From Streptomyces qinglanensis (GTDB taxonomy: Bacteria; Actinomycetota; Actinomycetes; Streptomycetales; Streptomycetaceae), in the NCBI RefSeq assembly GCF_900111245.1, contig NZ_FOGO01000014.1:1-64000 (forward strand): a stretch of DNA of 64,000 nucleotides, given 5' to 3'. This document shows positions 52,585 through 61,108 of the stretch, one piece after another. The position numbers and the translations under genes were made by a program. The first letter of the stretch is position 1. Each line of letters opens with the position of its first letter. Below the pieces are notes generated by a model that saw only the letters and a program-made list of their open reading frames with translations, was not told the origin of the DNA and searched no databases.

Positions 52585-53586
52585 CTACCAGGCGAAGGCT
52601 TCCGGGGAGGGGCCCGGCCCGGGGAAGATCTCGTCCAGCGCCCCGAGCAGCTCGTCGCCCAGCCGCAGCTCGACGGCGCGGAGTGCGGAGTCGAGCTGCC
52701 CGGCCGTGCGGGGCCCGACGATGGGGCCGGTGACGCCCGGCCGGGACAGCAGCCAGGCGAGCGCGACCTCGCCGGGTTCCAGGCCGTGCTCGGCGACGAG
52801 GTTCTCGTACGCCTCCAACTGCGCGCGGACCGCCGGGTCGGCCAGGGTGGTGGCCGCGCGCCCGGAGGCGGTACGACCGCTGCCGCCGCCCTCGCGTTCC
52901 TTGCGCAGCGCGCCGCCCAGCAGTCCGCCGTGCAGCGGGGACCAGGGGATGACGCCGAGCCCGTAGGACTCCGCCGCCGGGACGACCTCCATCTCGGCAC
53001 GCCGCTCGGCCAGGTTGTAGAGGCACTGCTCGCTGACCAGCCCGAGGGAGCCGCGCCGGGCCGCGGTCTCGTTGGCCCGGGCGAGGTGCCAGCCCGCGTG
53101 GTTGCTGGAGCCCACGTAGAGCACCTTGCCCTGCTGTACCAGGACGTCCATGGCCTGCCAGATCTCGTCCCACGGCGTCGCCCGGTCGACGTGGTGGAAC
53201 TGGTACAGGTCGATGTGGTCGGTGCCCAGGCGGCGCAGGCTGGCCTCCACCGAGCGGCGGATGTTCAGTGCGGAGAGCTTGTCGTGGTTGGGCCAGGGCG
53301 CCTCGCCGTCGGGCGCCATGTTGGCGTAGCCCTTGGTGGCCAGCACGGTCTTGTCGCGGCGGCCGCCGCCCTTGGCGAACCAGCTCCCGACGATCTCCTC
53401 GGTGCGGCCCTTGTTCTCGCCCCAGCCGTAGACGTTCGCGGTGTCGAAGAAGTTGACGCCCGCCGCCAGGGCGGCGTCCATGATCGTGTGGCTGTCGGGC
53501 TCGTTCGTCTGCGGCCCGAAGTTCATGGTGCCGAGAACGAGCCTGCTGACCTTCAGACCGGTGCGTCCGAGCTGCGTGTACTCCAT
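52585..53586 (-). CDS. Aldo-keto reductase
   Basis: The 333-residue NADPH-dependent oxidoreductase has the AKR catalytic pattern: Asp in 'VNFFDTANVYGWGENKGRTEEI' with the Tyr in that segment, Lys in 'LATKGYANM', and His in 'DLYQFHHVD', plus 'GLGVIPWSPLHGGLLGG' and 'PIVGPRTAGQLDSAL' for cofactor binding. It belongs to the large YajO/Tas-like AKR group; the substrate is unknown. It lies 52 nt downstream of a TetR gene in the same direction, so the two probably form an operon. Confidence 0.92.
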   Translation of the reverse strand: MEYTQLGRTGLKVSRLVLGTMNFGPQTNEPDSHTIMDAALAAGVNFFDTANVYGWGENKGRTEEIVGSWFAKGGGRRDKTVLATKGYANMAPDGEAPWPNHDKLSALNIRRSVEASLRRLGTDHIDLYQFHHVDRATPWDEIWQAMDVLVQQGKVLYVGSSNHAGWHLARANETAARRGSLGLVSEQCLYNLAERRAEMEVVPAAESYGLGVIPWSPLHGGLLGGALRKEREGGGSGRTASGRAATTLADPAVRAQLEAYENLVAEHGLEPGEVALAWLLSRPGVTGPIVGPRTAGQLDSALRAVELRLGDELLGALDEIFPGPGPSPEAFAW

Positions 53587-53638
53587 GCCGACACGCTAGG
53601 CACCTGGAGCGCACTCGAAGCAAGGCGTACACGGCCGG

Positions 53639-54313
53639 TTACCCGCGTTCGGCCTCTTCCTCGGCCCTGTCGCCGGTACGGAAGACGCCCTCGACCGCCG
53701 CGAGGTAGGCGGTCTCGGCGCTGGTGCGGGCCAGGTTCGCGTCGACGGGGCGGCGGAGCATCAGCAGCCGGTAGTAGAACGGCGCGCCGAGGGCGGCGAT
53801 GACCTCGAAGCTGTCCGTGTCGGGTGCGACCTCGCCGCGCTCGGCCGCGCGGTCCACCAGGGAGGCGACGTGCCGGACGCGGTCCGCGAAGACGGTCTGC
53901 AGCACCTCGGCGGCGCCCGGCTCGCGAACCGCGGCCGTCACGATGGCCTCGGCCAGCCGCTGGTTGCGCGGCTGCGTGTAGAAGTCGGCCAGGGACCGGG
54001 CCAGGGCGTGCAGGTCCTGGTGCAGGCTGCCGGTGTCGGGCACCGGGATTGTCCCGCCGCTGCGGCTCAGCAGGTCGCTGATGACGCCCTCGACCGTCCG
54101 CCAGCGGCGCCGGATCGTGGCGGCGTGCACTCCTGAGCGCTGGGCGATCCGCTCGATGGTGAGCGAGGCGATGTCCTGGGTGCCCAGCTCGTCCCAGGCC
54201 GCCGCGAGGACGGCCGCCCGGGTGCGCGCTGTGCGCCCGCCGGGGCGGGTGGCGCCGTGCGGCCGCGGATGCTCCTGCGGCCGGTCGGATTCCTGCGGTT
54301 CTGGGGGATTCAT
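53639..54313 (-). CDS. TetR-family regulator upstream of the aldo-keto reductase
   Basis: From ATG 54313 the protein is 224 residues. The N-terminal HTH reads 'RAAVLAAAWDELGTQDIASLTIERIAQRSGVHAATIRRRWRTVEGVISDLL', and the C-terminal half is the TetR ligand domain. A longer version from GTG at 54361 adds 16 residues; neither start has a ribosome site. It lies directly upstream of the aldo-keto reductase gene and probably represses it in response to a substrate of that enzyme. Confidence 0.87.
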   Translation of the reverse strand: MNPPEPQESDRPQEHPRPHGATRPGGRTARTRAAVLAAAWDELGTQDIASLTIERIAQRSGVHAATIRRRWRTVEGVISDLLSRSGGTIPVPDTGSLHQDLHALARSLADFYTQPRNQRLAEAIVTAAVREPGAAEVLQTVFADRVRHVASLVDRAAERGEVAPDTDSFEVIAALGAPFYYRLLMLRRPVDANLARTSAETAYLAAVEGVFRTGDRAEEEAERG

Positions 54314-54725
54314 GGGTCCGCGTTGCGTCGAGGCTGGGATTCCGATTACTGTTCCACACACTTAGTGCGCGCTCGCGTGCATTAGTCGGGGGATGCCGCG
54401 AGCGCTCCGTGTGTGGTCCAAACCATCGCACTCGGGGTGTTCGCGGCACACAAGGGGCCAGTCTGGCCCAGCGGTCCCCCTGATGGCGCCCTGCGCGTCG
54501 GTCCAGGGGAGGTTCCGACGCGAAAGTTACGGCACCTGGCTGGATATGGCCGCACTTGACGGTACTTGACCGTACTTGACGGATCTTGGTGGACCGTTAC
54601 GTAATGCGCCGGCGTCGCCGCACCCTGGCGCGCGGCGCCCGCACCCGGCGGCCCGGTCCCACCCGGCGGCCCGGTTCCCCGGCGGCCCGGTCCCACCCGG
54701 TGCGTCCGCTCCGGCCGGCCTGTCC
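54314..54725. other. Gap with three decameric TTGAC repeats
   Basis: ACTTGAC(G/C)GT is repeated at exact 10-bp period, placing TTGAC at 54556-54560, 54566-54570 and 54576-54580. TACGTA (54598-54603), inside the palindrome TTACGTAA, lies 16 nt after the third TTGACG, so a rightward promoter is possible, but no rightward gene follows. The imperfect palindrome 54361-54385 near the TetR start may be its operator. No gene is supported. Confidence 0.5.
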
Positions 54726-55400
54726 TTACGGCGTTCCGGCGCGGTACGGGCCACCCACGCCCCACGCCTGGTGCAGCGCCTCGGCGAAGGCGGCGGCCAT
54801 CCGGTGCTCGCCCTCGGCCGAGGGGTGGGTGCCGTCGTAGGTGTCCCGCCGCGGGGACCAGTCCTCCGGGGCCGAGGCCAGCAGCAGCGGCGACCGCGGC
54901 TCCGACCGCTCCGCCACCACCTTGGCCAGCAGCGTGTTGAAGTGCGCGCAGGAGGCGGCGAATCCGGCGTCGGTCACCGCGCGGATGTTGGGCAGGACCG
55001 GCAGCAGCACCGCGCGCAGCGCGGGGTCGGCGGCCCGCGCCCGGGTCAGGAACAGTTCGACGTTCTCCAGCGTCTGCTCCGGATCCGTGTAGAACCCGAG
55101 GTCTATCAGCCCGAGCGAGACCAGCAGCGTGTCCGCGCCGTGGGCCGCGACCGCCTCCTCCACGGCGGGCGCCATGTGCAGCCATCCCGCACCCCAGTCC
55201 GCGAGATGGGCCCGCGCGTGCGGTGGGAAGCGCGGATCTGCGTAGCCGTCGCCGCCGCCGTGCAGCGCCGTGCGGGGGCCGACGATCGACCAGCCGCCGT
55301 CAGGCACGGTGCGGGTGAGGTGCTGCCACATCCGGTAGCGCCAGGTGTGGGCGCCGGGCGCGCCGATCGTCATGGAGTCGCCGACGAAGAGAACGCGCAT
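54726..55400 (-). CDS. SGNH/GDSL hydrolase
   Basis: The 224-residue enzyme starts at ATG 55400, which gives GGAGG an 8-nt spacing (the ATG at 55406 would be only 2 nt away). It has the SGNH blocks: nucleophile Ser9 in 'VGDSMTIG', Gly/Asn-type 'LVSLGLIDLGFY', and the Asp-His pair in 'DTYDGTHPSAEGEHRMA'. Such enzymes hydrolyse esters, often acetyl groups on sugars. It has no signal peptide and is probably cytoplasmic. It is divergent from the anchored beta-propeller-like gene. Confidence 0.88.
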   Translation of the reverse strand: MRVLFVGDSMTIGAPGAHTWRYRMWQHLTRTVPDGGWSIVGPRTALHGGGDGYADPRFPPHARAHLADWGAGWLHMAPAVEEAVAAHGADTLLVSLGLIDLGFYTDPEQTLENVELFLTRARAADPALRAVLLPVLPNIRAVTDAGFAASCAHFNTLLAKVVAERSEPRSPLLLASAPEDWSPRRDTYDGTHPSAEGEHRMAAAFAEALHQAWGVGGPYRAGTP

Positions 55401-55458
55401 CCGCATATCCTCCGGGATGCCGACTCGCCCTGCACCGTGATGCTGGACACTGGGTGCC

Positions 55459-56481
55459 ATGTCTGTGCGTATGCGTGGGGTCCGGGTCGGGGCGGCGGTC
55501 GCCGTGGTGTTGGGCGCGATGACGGCGTCCCCGGGCGTCGCCGCCGCCGCGGACGGCCCGGAGGGTTTCACCATCCGCGACTCCCGCATCACCGAGTCCA
55601 GTGGCCTCGCGGCCAGCCGCGCCCACAAGGGCGTCTACTGGACGCACAACGACTCCGACGACGGTCCGTACGTGTACGCGGTCGACAGCTCCACCGGCAA
55701 GACCGTCTGCCGCGTGACGCTCCAGGGCATCGACCCCAGGGACGTCGAGGCGATCTCCCTCGGCCCGGACGGCGACCTCTACGTCGGCGACATCGGCGAC
55801 AACCTGGACGGCACCTGGCCCGAGGTGTGGATCTACCGCTTCCCCGAACCGAAGGAACTGCGCGGGGAGGTGACGGTGACCCCCACCCGCTACACCGTCC
55901 GCTACGACGGCGGCCCGCGGAACGCGGAGTCGCTGATGGTGCATCCCAAGACGGGGCGCGTCTACATCGCGAGCAAGAGCGCGAAGGGCGAGGGCGGCGT
56001 CTACGCGGGCCCCGGGAAACTGGACCCGAACGGCGTGAACACCTTCTCGCGGGTGGCGAAGATCGACTTCGAGGCGACGGACGGCGCCTTCTCCCCGGAC
56101 GGCACCCGGCTGGTGCTGCGCGGCTACTTCAGTGCCTACGGCTACATCTGGCGGAACGGCAAGCCGGAGAAGATCGGTTCGGTGCCCGTGCCGCTGCAGC
56201 GCCAGGGCGAGTCGGTGACCTTCGCGAACGACGGGCGGACGTTGATGTACGGCTCCGAGGGCACGAACAGCGGTGTCCAGCCGGCCCGTCTGGAGGGCGA
56301 GGCGGTGCCGCCCGCCGCGCGCGAGGAGGACTCCGCGGACTCCGCGTCCGACGGCAAGGGCAGCGGCGGGGACTCCTCGGCGGACGACGACCGGAATCTG
56401 GCGCTGGGCGCCGGAACCTTCGTCGCGGCCCTGCTCGTCTGGTTCGGCCTGCGCCGCCTCTTCACCCGCCGCCGCGACTGA
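55459..56481 (+). CDS. Secreted, C-terminally anchored beta-propeller-like protein
   Basis: The 340-residue protein has a signal peptide ('GVRVGAAVAVVLGAMTASPGVAAAA') and a WD40/NHL-like extracellular domain with repeats such as 'GVYWTHNDSDDGPYVYAVDSSTGK', 'SLGPDGDLYVGDIGDNLDG', 'GRVYIASKSAKGEGGVYAG' and 'DGAFSPDGTRLVLRGY'. An Asp/Ser/Gly-rich linker and a C-terminal membrane helix ('GAGTFVAALLVWFGLRRLF') with RRR anchor it to the membrane. It is likely an extracellular binding protein. The ligand is unknown. It is divergent from the SGNH hydrolase gene. Confidence 0.82.
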   Translation: MSVRMRGVRVGAAVAVVLGAMTASPGVAAAADGPEGFTIRDSRITESSGLAASRAHKGVYWTHNDSDDGPYVYAVDSSTGKTVCRVTLQGIDPRDVEAISLGPDGDLYVGDIGDNLDGTWPEVWIYRFPEPKELRGEVTVTPTRYTVRYDGGPRNAESLMVHPKTGRVYIASKSAKGEGGVYAGPGKLDPNGVNTFSRVAKIDFEATDGAFSPDGTRLVLRGYFSAYGYIWRNGKPEKIGSVPVPLQRQGESVTFANDGRTLMYGSEGTNSGVQPARLEGEAVPPAAREEDSADSASDGKGSGGDSSADDDRNLALGAGTFVAALLVWFGLRRLFTRRRD

Positions 56482-56539
56482 CCGCCTCCGGCGCATGCCC
56501 ACTCGGCGCCGTGCTCACGGCGCCGTGCTCACGGCGGCG

Positions 56540-57424
56540 TCATGCGTCGGCCCCCGGTGGCTCTCCCGGCGGCTGCCCTGCTGCGGACTCCGTGATCCAC
56601 AGCGGCCTCCCGTCGTCACCGCACGCGACCGAGAACCCGTCGGCTGGTTCGAGACTGGTGCGGATGATGTGCAACCAGGTGTCGCCGACCTTGGCGACCG
56701 GTCGGTCGGGTGACCGCATGAAGCGGTGCGTCCTGACCTGGTTGTGGATCGTGTCGGCGCTGTCGGACCAGCGGATGACGGAGAACGCGGCTTCCATGAA
56801 TCCCGCATAGCTGGCTTTGGAGTGATCCTGCGGCTCGCCCGTGTGACCGGCTGCTGCCCGGTCCAGTGATCTGCGGAGCAGATCACGAACGACGGGCATT
56901 GCCTCCGCACAGTACGTTGCCCAACTGATGTCGTCGGCGAGGCCGATTCCGTCCTGCTGGGCAAGAATGTTTCCCGTGTCGAATTCGCTGTCCATCCGGT
57001 GAACGGTGACACCGCTGCTCGGGTCGCCGTTGCGGATCGCCCAGAGCAGCGGCGCCGGGCCGCGGTACTTCGGCAGCATGGACACGTGGATGTTGAGCAC
57101 GCCCAGCCGCGGAACGGCCAGCACGGGAGGGGGAAGCTTCCAGGCGAAGCCGAAGACGATCAGCAGATCGGGCCGGTGGCTCTTCAGTGCGAGAGCGAGA
57201 CCGTCCATGCTCCCCGGGAGCAGCAGGTCCATCCCGGGCGGAACGGCATCGAGAATCGATGCCGTTGCCTCGCCGGCGTCAGGGAGGTTTCGGCCACCTG
57301 AGCGAAGGGAGCGGCCGTAGAAATAGGCGACCGGAAGGTGACCGGCGTCCGTGCAGGCCGCATGGACGGTGGAGAACTCGGCAGGGCCGGAAGAGATCAC
57401 ACCGATGCGCAGAGGGGCTGACAT
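56540..57424 (-). CDS. Formyltransferase (Fmt-like), last gene of the DUF6879 operon
   Basis: The 294-residue protein has the formyltransferase core with all three catalytic residues: Asn111 and His113 in 'LGVLNIHVSMLPKYRGPAPLLWAI' and Asp149 in 'SEFDTGNIL', as in methionyl-tRNA formyltransferase. A reduced Fmt-type C-terminal domain is visible ('ASYAGFMEAAFSVIRWSDSADTIHNQVR'). It would transfer formyl from 10-formyl-tetrahydrofolate, but the acceptor is unlikely to be initiator tRNA; housekeeping Fmt should be elsewhere. AGGAG lies 9 nt before the ATG. It follows DUF6879 after 35 nt. Its GC content is lower than that of the flanking genes. Confidence 0.88.
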   Translation of the reverse strand: MSAPLRIGVISSGPAEFSTVHAACTDAGHLPVAYFYGRSLRSGGRNLPDAGEATASILDAVPPGMDLLLPGSMDGLALALKSHRPDLLIVFGFAWKLPPPVLAVPRLGVLNIHVSMLPKYRGPAPLLWAIRNGDPSSGVTVHRMDSEFDTGNILAQQDGIGLADDISWATYCAEAMPVVRDLLRRSLDRAAAGHTGEPQDHSKASYAGFMEAAFSVIRWSDSADTIHNQVRTHRFMRSPDRPVAKVGDTWLHIIRTSLEPADGFSVACGDDGRPLWITESAAGQPPGEPPGADA

Positions 57425-57459
57425 CTGACTGTTCTCCTGGTCGAGCGGAGCGGCGGTAC

Positions 57460-57999
57460 TCAGCTTGCTGATCTGGGCAAGATGTACTCGTCGTGCGGGG
57501 TGCCCAGTTTCCAGGCCGATTCAAAAGCCTTCGTGCACAGCTCCACCACGTGTGGGTCGGTACTCAGTTCGTTGCCGCGCCAGCCGCCGTCCCCGGTGAA
57601 ATGATTGAACAGTACAGTCGCGCTGTCGAAGATCCAGCAGTCGTTGCCCGGCAACGCCAGGCCGGAGGCGCGTGCACGAGGCAGCCAGTGGACCTCTTCC
57701 CCCGCCGCGATGTTCTGCGGCGTTCCCTCGTGCTCGAACTGAATGTACTCGGATGCCGGTTCGGAAATGATGCGGGTGCGGCGAATCCGTACCCCGCGCG
57801 TTGCGGTGGCCCGCATCAGGTCCAGCCAGTCGGCCTTGCTCGCGGCGTCCTGTTCAGGCCCCCATTTCCCGGCCCGCCACTTCTCGACATCGGCCAGCTC
57901 CTCGGCCACCGCATAGTGATCACGCATTTCCAGATGGCACGCCGATACCCGGCAATCATTGAAGAGCCGGGCCCAGCCCTCCGCATCAAGAGATTCCAT
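57460..57999 (-). CDS. DUF6879 family protein
   Basis: The 179-residue protein starts at ATG 57999 with GGAGGAG 4 nt upstream. It shows the DUF6879 pattern: 'WARLFNDCRVSACHLEMRDHYAV', 'EVEKWRAGKWG'-type 'VEKWRAGKWGPEQDA', 'IRRTRIISEPASEYIQFEHEGTPQNIAAGEEVHWLPR' and 'DCWIFDSATVLFNHFTGDGG'. The family is common in actinobacteria beside small proteins and HTH regulators, and its activity is not established. The start codon lies inside the upstream 71-aa gene (14-nt overlap), so the two are translationally coupled. Codon use is less GC-biased than in neighbours. Confidence 0.85.
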   Translation of the reverse strand: MESLDAEGWARLFNDCRVSACHLEMRDHYAVAEELADVEKWRAGKWGPEQDAASKADWLDLMRATATRGVRIRRTRIISEPASEYIQFEHEGTPQNIAAGEEVHWLPRARASGLALPGNDCWIFDSATVLFNHFTGDGGWRGNELSTDPHVVELCTKAFESAWKLGTPHDEYILPRSAS

Positions 58000-58201
58000 T
58001 CGACTCCTCCTTTGACAGGTAGGAGAAAATCGAGGCAGGTACCCGGACGACTGTTTCACCGCTGGGGATCTTCATCTGTGCCAGATCGGCGGGGTCGCTG
58101 ACCACGTAGCCTTGTACGATGAAGTCCCCGCTGTCCTCGTCCCGGTACAACCGCGGTGAACCCCCTTGTCCGGTGGAGCCGCCGACGAACGTAATCCTCA
58201 T
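57986..58201 (-). CDS. 71-residue partner of DUF6879
   Basis: The small protein reads 'MRITFVGGSTGQGGSPRLYRDEDSGDFIVQGYVVSDPADL' in style and ends 'RVPASIFSYLSKEESNGIS'. Proteins of this size with the same opening and a 'GDFIVQGY' core regularly precede DUF6879 genes in actinobacteria. It is probably soluble and beta-rich, and may be an inhibitor or cofactor for DUF6879; that is inference. GAGGG lies about 7 nt before the ATG. It is divergent from the NB-ARC gene, separated by 248 nt. Confidence 0.82.
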   Translation of the reverse strand: MRITFVGGSTGQGGSPRLYRDEDSGDFIVQGYVVSDPADLAQMKIPSGETVVRVPASIFSYLSKEESNGIS

Positions 58202-58288
58202 GATCGTCCCTCACCTCTCGGTATTCTGAACCACTCCAGAGTGCGGCAGCGAACAGCGCGTTCGAAAAGAACTGCCTGGTATATCCCT

Positions 58289-58305
58289 GATCAACTCTAC
58301 TGATC
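58289..58305. promoter_or_regulatory. Inverted repeat GATCA-N7-TGATC in the island's divergent region
   Basis: A perfect 5-bp inverted repeat with a 7-nt centre lies midway between the DUF6879 operon and the NB-ARC gene, in a markedly AT-rich 248-nt region (58202-58449). A second small palindrome CCGATTCGG is at about 58393. Candidate operator; the regulator is not known. Confidence 0.5.
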
Positions 58306-58449
58306 TGTACCCGTGACGGGCCCTCAAGTGTGCATCTCGCAGGTACGGGGGGACAGAAACAAGCCATTCAATGGTTCCCCCTGACGGATGACCGATTCGG
58401 TGTGTCGGTTGGGGGGTAGTCCGAGCAAGGTGTTCGGCGAGGAGGGGAT

Positions 58450-60894
58450 GTGACGGAGAGAGCGGGCGGGCAGGGACCGGAGCCGGAGGCCGCGGCTCAC
58501 GTGGGCCCCCGCAACGATCTCTCGGGCTCCGCACGTAATGTCGTCCAAGCCGGCCAGGTCAGCGGCGACGTGCACGTCCACACGGCGGCGCTCGCCCCCG
58601 CACCCCGCCCCGCGCAACTGCCCGGGGACGTGCGCGGCTTCGTCAACCGGTCCGACGAGTTGAGCGCCCTGGACGGACTGCTGGACGCCCGTACGGGCAG
58701 TCATCAGGATTCCGATTCCGACGTGTTGCGCATCGCCGTTGTCGTCGGTACGGCCGGTGTGGGCAAGACGTCGCTCGCCGTACGCTGGGCACAACGTGCC
58801 AAGGAGCATTTCCCCGACGGGCAGTTGTACGTCAACCTGCACGGATACGATCCGGGACCGCCGATGACCGTCACGGACGTTCTCGGTCGGTTCCTGCGTG
58901 CGCTGGATGTGCCGGTGGGGCGTATCCCGGCCGGTGAGGAACCGCGCGCGGAACTGTTCCGATCGGTGATGGCCGGCCGGCGCGTGCTCGTCGTTCTGGA
59001 CAACGCCGCTACCGTCGGCGTGATCCGTCCGCTGCTACCGGGGTCTCCGGGGTGCCTGGTGGCCATCACGAGTCGTACACGAATGTCGGGTTTGGTGGCA
59101 CGGGAAGGTGCATATCGTGTGAGTGTGGAGACGCTGTCGGAAGCCGAATCCGTCCGACTGTTGCGCAGCACCATCGCCGCGTACCGCACCGATGACGCCG
59201 ACGCGGAACTGGCCGAACTGGCCCGCCTGTGCGCGCGGTTGCCGCTCGCCCTTCGGATCGTGGCCGAACGTGCCGCAGCCCGACCGAGAATGCCGCTGCG
59301 TGACCTGATCACGGACCTGCGCGACGAGTCGGGACTGTGGGACGCGCTGTCGGCGACGAGCGAGGAGGGCGCCGAGGAAGCGGACGCAGTACGGACAGTC
59401 TTCGCCTGGTCCTACCGAGCCCTCCCCCCGCACGTTGCCCGCATGTTCCGGTTGCTGGGCCTGCATCCGGGGCCCGACTTCCGGGTGGAGGCCGCTGCCG
59501 CTCTCTCGGGCCTGAACCCGGTCCGCGCCCGGCGCCACCTCGACAACCTGGCCGGCGTCCACCTGTTGGAAGAGTGCGGGCATGACCGCTACCAGTTCCA
59601 CGACCTGCTGCGCGCGTACGCCATCGACCAGGCCCAGCGTGAGGAATCGGCCGACGATCGGCGTGCCGCGCTGGAGCGTGTCCTGGGCTGGTATCTGCAC
59701 TCCGCTGCTGCCGCCGCCCGAGCGGGCTCGTGCGCGTACACCATGCCGCTGCCCCTCGAACCGGTGGACGACCGAGTCTGCCCGATGTCCTTCGACGACG
59801 GGAAGCCGGCGATGGCCTGGTACGAAGCCGAGCGCGACAACCTCACCACAGCAGTCCGCATCGCGAGCTCTGCCGGGATGGACCGGATCGCCTGGCAGAT
59901 CCCGGCTGCCCTGACGATGGTCGTCGCAGACCGGGAACCGGCCGACGCTTGGCTGCCCGCCCAGCGAGTGGCCCTCGAGTCCGCCCGCAGAGCCGGCGAC
60001 CGATACGGGGAAGCAATCACTCTCGACAATCTGGGCATCGCCTACCGGCACCTGTTCCGGCTGCCCGAGGCCGAGGAGTGCTTCGACGCTGCCCAGAGTG
60101 CCTTCCGGGACCTCGACAGCCCCTTCGGATGCGCGCGGGCCGCCAACGGGATGGGTGTGGCATATATGCTCGCGCATCGCGTCGATGACGCCGCGGCCTG
60201 CTTCGAGCAGGCGCTGGAGCAGGCGCACGCACTCGGTGACCCGGTCTACGCAGGGGCATTCACCCGCAACCTCGGATGGGCGCTCCTGGAGCAGGACGAT
60301 CTCGACCAGGCGGAGCGCCGGCTGAGTCGGGCGGCGACGCTGCTGGCCGACGCGGAAGAGCCGCTGGAGCGGGCCGAGGCGCTCACCCTGCTGTCGACGG
60401 TTCATCGGCGGGCCGGACGCTTCTCGCGGGCGAACCACATGGCTGAGCAGGCGTTGGCCGTCGCGGGCGAGGCCGACGGAAAGCTCTTCGAAGCCCTCGC
60501 TCTCCTGGAGTTGGGACGTGTCTGCTCGGCCCGGGAGAACGGCGCCGAAGCTCTCGGGCATCTGCATCAGGCATCTCTACTGTTCCGACGAGTCGGCCGT
60601 ACCGATCTGCAGGCCGCCGCGTGGGACGCGACCGGGGAGGCGTATCTCCTGCTCGGGCGCGCCGACGACGCTGCGGCGTTCCATCGCCGGGCCGCCACGG
60701 CGTTCCGCGCCAGGGGCGACAACTGGTCGTCGGCGCTCTCCCTGGCCCGCCTTGCCGACGCGTTGACCAAGCAGGGGATGTCCCACGAAGCGCAGGAACA
60801 TCGCGGCGAGGCTCTTCGCCTGCTTGCAGGCTTTCCTGACAGGGCGGCGGAAGCGAAACGGGCGGAGCTGCGGGCGGCCCGGATGGAGACGTGA
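58450..60894 (+). CDS. NB-ARC/TPR STAND ATPase with RHIM/BASS3-like N-terminal motif
   Basis: The 814-residue protein is a STAND switch protein. Residues 20-46 hold a conserved peptide with Asn22, 'SG' at 25-26, the core VVQAG (31-35) and 'GDVHVH' (39-44), resembling bacterial amyloid-signalling BASS3/RHIM motifs. Then come the NB-ARC domain with Walker A 'GTAGVGKTS' (100-108), Walker B 'RVLVVLDNA' (178-186), sensor 'AITSRTR' (205-211), 'RLPLAL' (263-268) and an MHD-like 'FHDLL' (383-387), a winged helix, and ten or so TPRs (about 500-800). No HTH or SARP domain is present. GTG at 58450 follows GAGGAGGGG. It is divergent from the DUF6879 operon. Confidence 0.9.
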   Translation: MTERAGGQGPEPEAAAHVGPRNDLSGSARNVVQAGQVSGDVHVHTAALAPAPRPAQLPGDVRGFVNRSDELSALDGLLDARTGSHQDSDSDVLRIAVVVGTAGVGKTSLAVRWAQRAKEHFPDGQLYVNLHGYDPGPPMTVTDVLGRFLRALDVPVGRIPAGEEPRAELFRSVMAGRRVLVVLDNAATVGVIRPLLPGSPGCLVAITSRTRMSGLVAREGAYRVSVETLSEAESVRLLRSTIAAYRTDDADAELAELARLCARLPLALRIVAERAAARPRMPLRDLITDLRDESGLWDALSATSEEGAEEADAVRTVFAWSYRALPPHVARMFRLLGLHPGPDFRVEAAAALSGLNPVRARRHLDNLAGVHLLEECGHDRYQFHDLLRAYAIDQAQREESADDRRAALERVLGWYLHSAAAAARAGSCAYTMPLPLEPVDDRVCPMSFDDGKPAMAWYEAERDNLTTAVRIASSAGMDRIAWQIPAALTMVVADREPADAWLPAQRVALESARRAGDRYGEAITLDNLGIAYRHLFRLPEAEECFDAAQSAFRDLDSPFGCARAANGMGVAYMLAHRVDDAAACFEQALEQAHALGDPVYAGAFTRNLGWALLEQDDLDQAERRLSRAATLLADAEEPLERAEALTLLSTVHRRAGRFSRANHMAEQALAVAGEADGKLFEALALLELGRVCSARENGAEALGHLHQASLLFRRVGRTDLQAAAWDATGEAYLLLGRADDAAAFHRRAATAFRARGDNWSSALSLARLADALTKQGMSHEAQEHRGEALRLLAGFPDRAAEAKRAELRAARMET

Positions 60895-61108
60895 GCCGAC
60901 GCGTGGGCTCGTCGTCAGCGCGAACCGCACTGCCGGTGTTCGGTGGCGGCGACGAAGACGGCCCGGGCAGTTGTGCCGGAGACGACGGCCGGTCCGTGGG
61001 GAGCCCCGGACGGGGACGCCGCCGGGGCAGTCGTCCGGCATCTCCATGCAGCCACGCTCCCCGTGGCCGGGGTAGCTGCACGTGCGTCGTACCGGCAGAG
61101 CCGAGGTG

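Noticed and set aside
57986-58201. The 'FIVQGYVV' stretch of the 71-aa protein considered as a second RHIM-like motif
   Set aside because: It lacks the flanking SG and GxVHxH residues and lies inside the conserved core of an unrelated small family.
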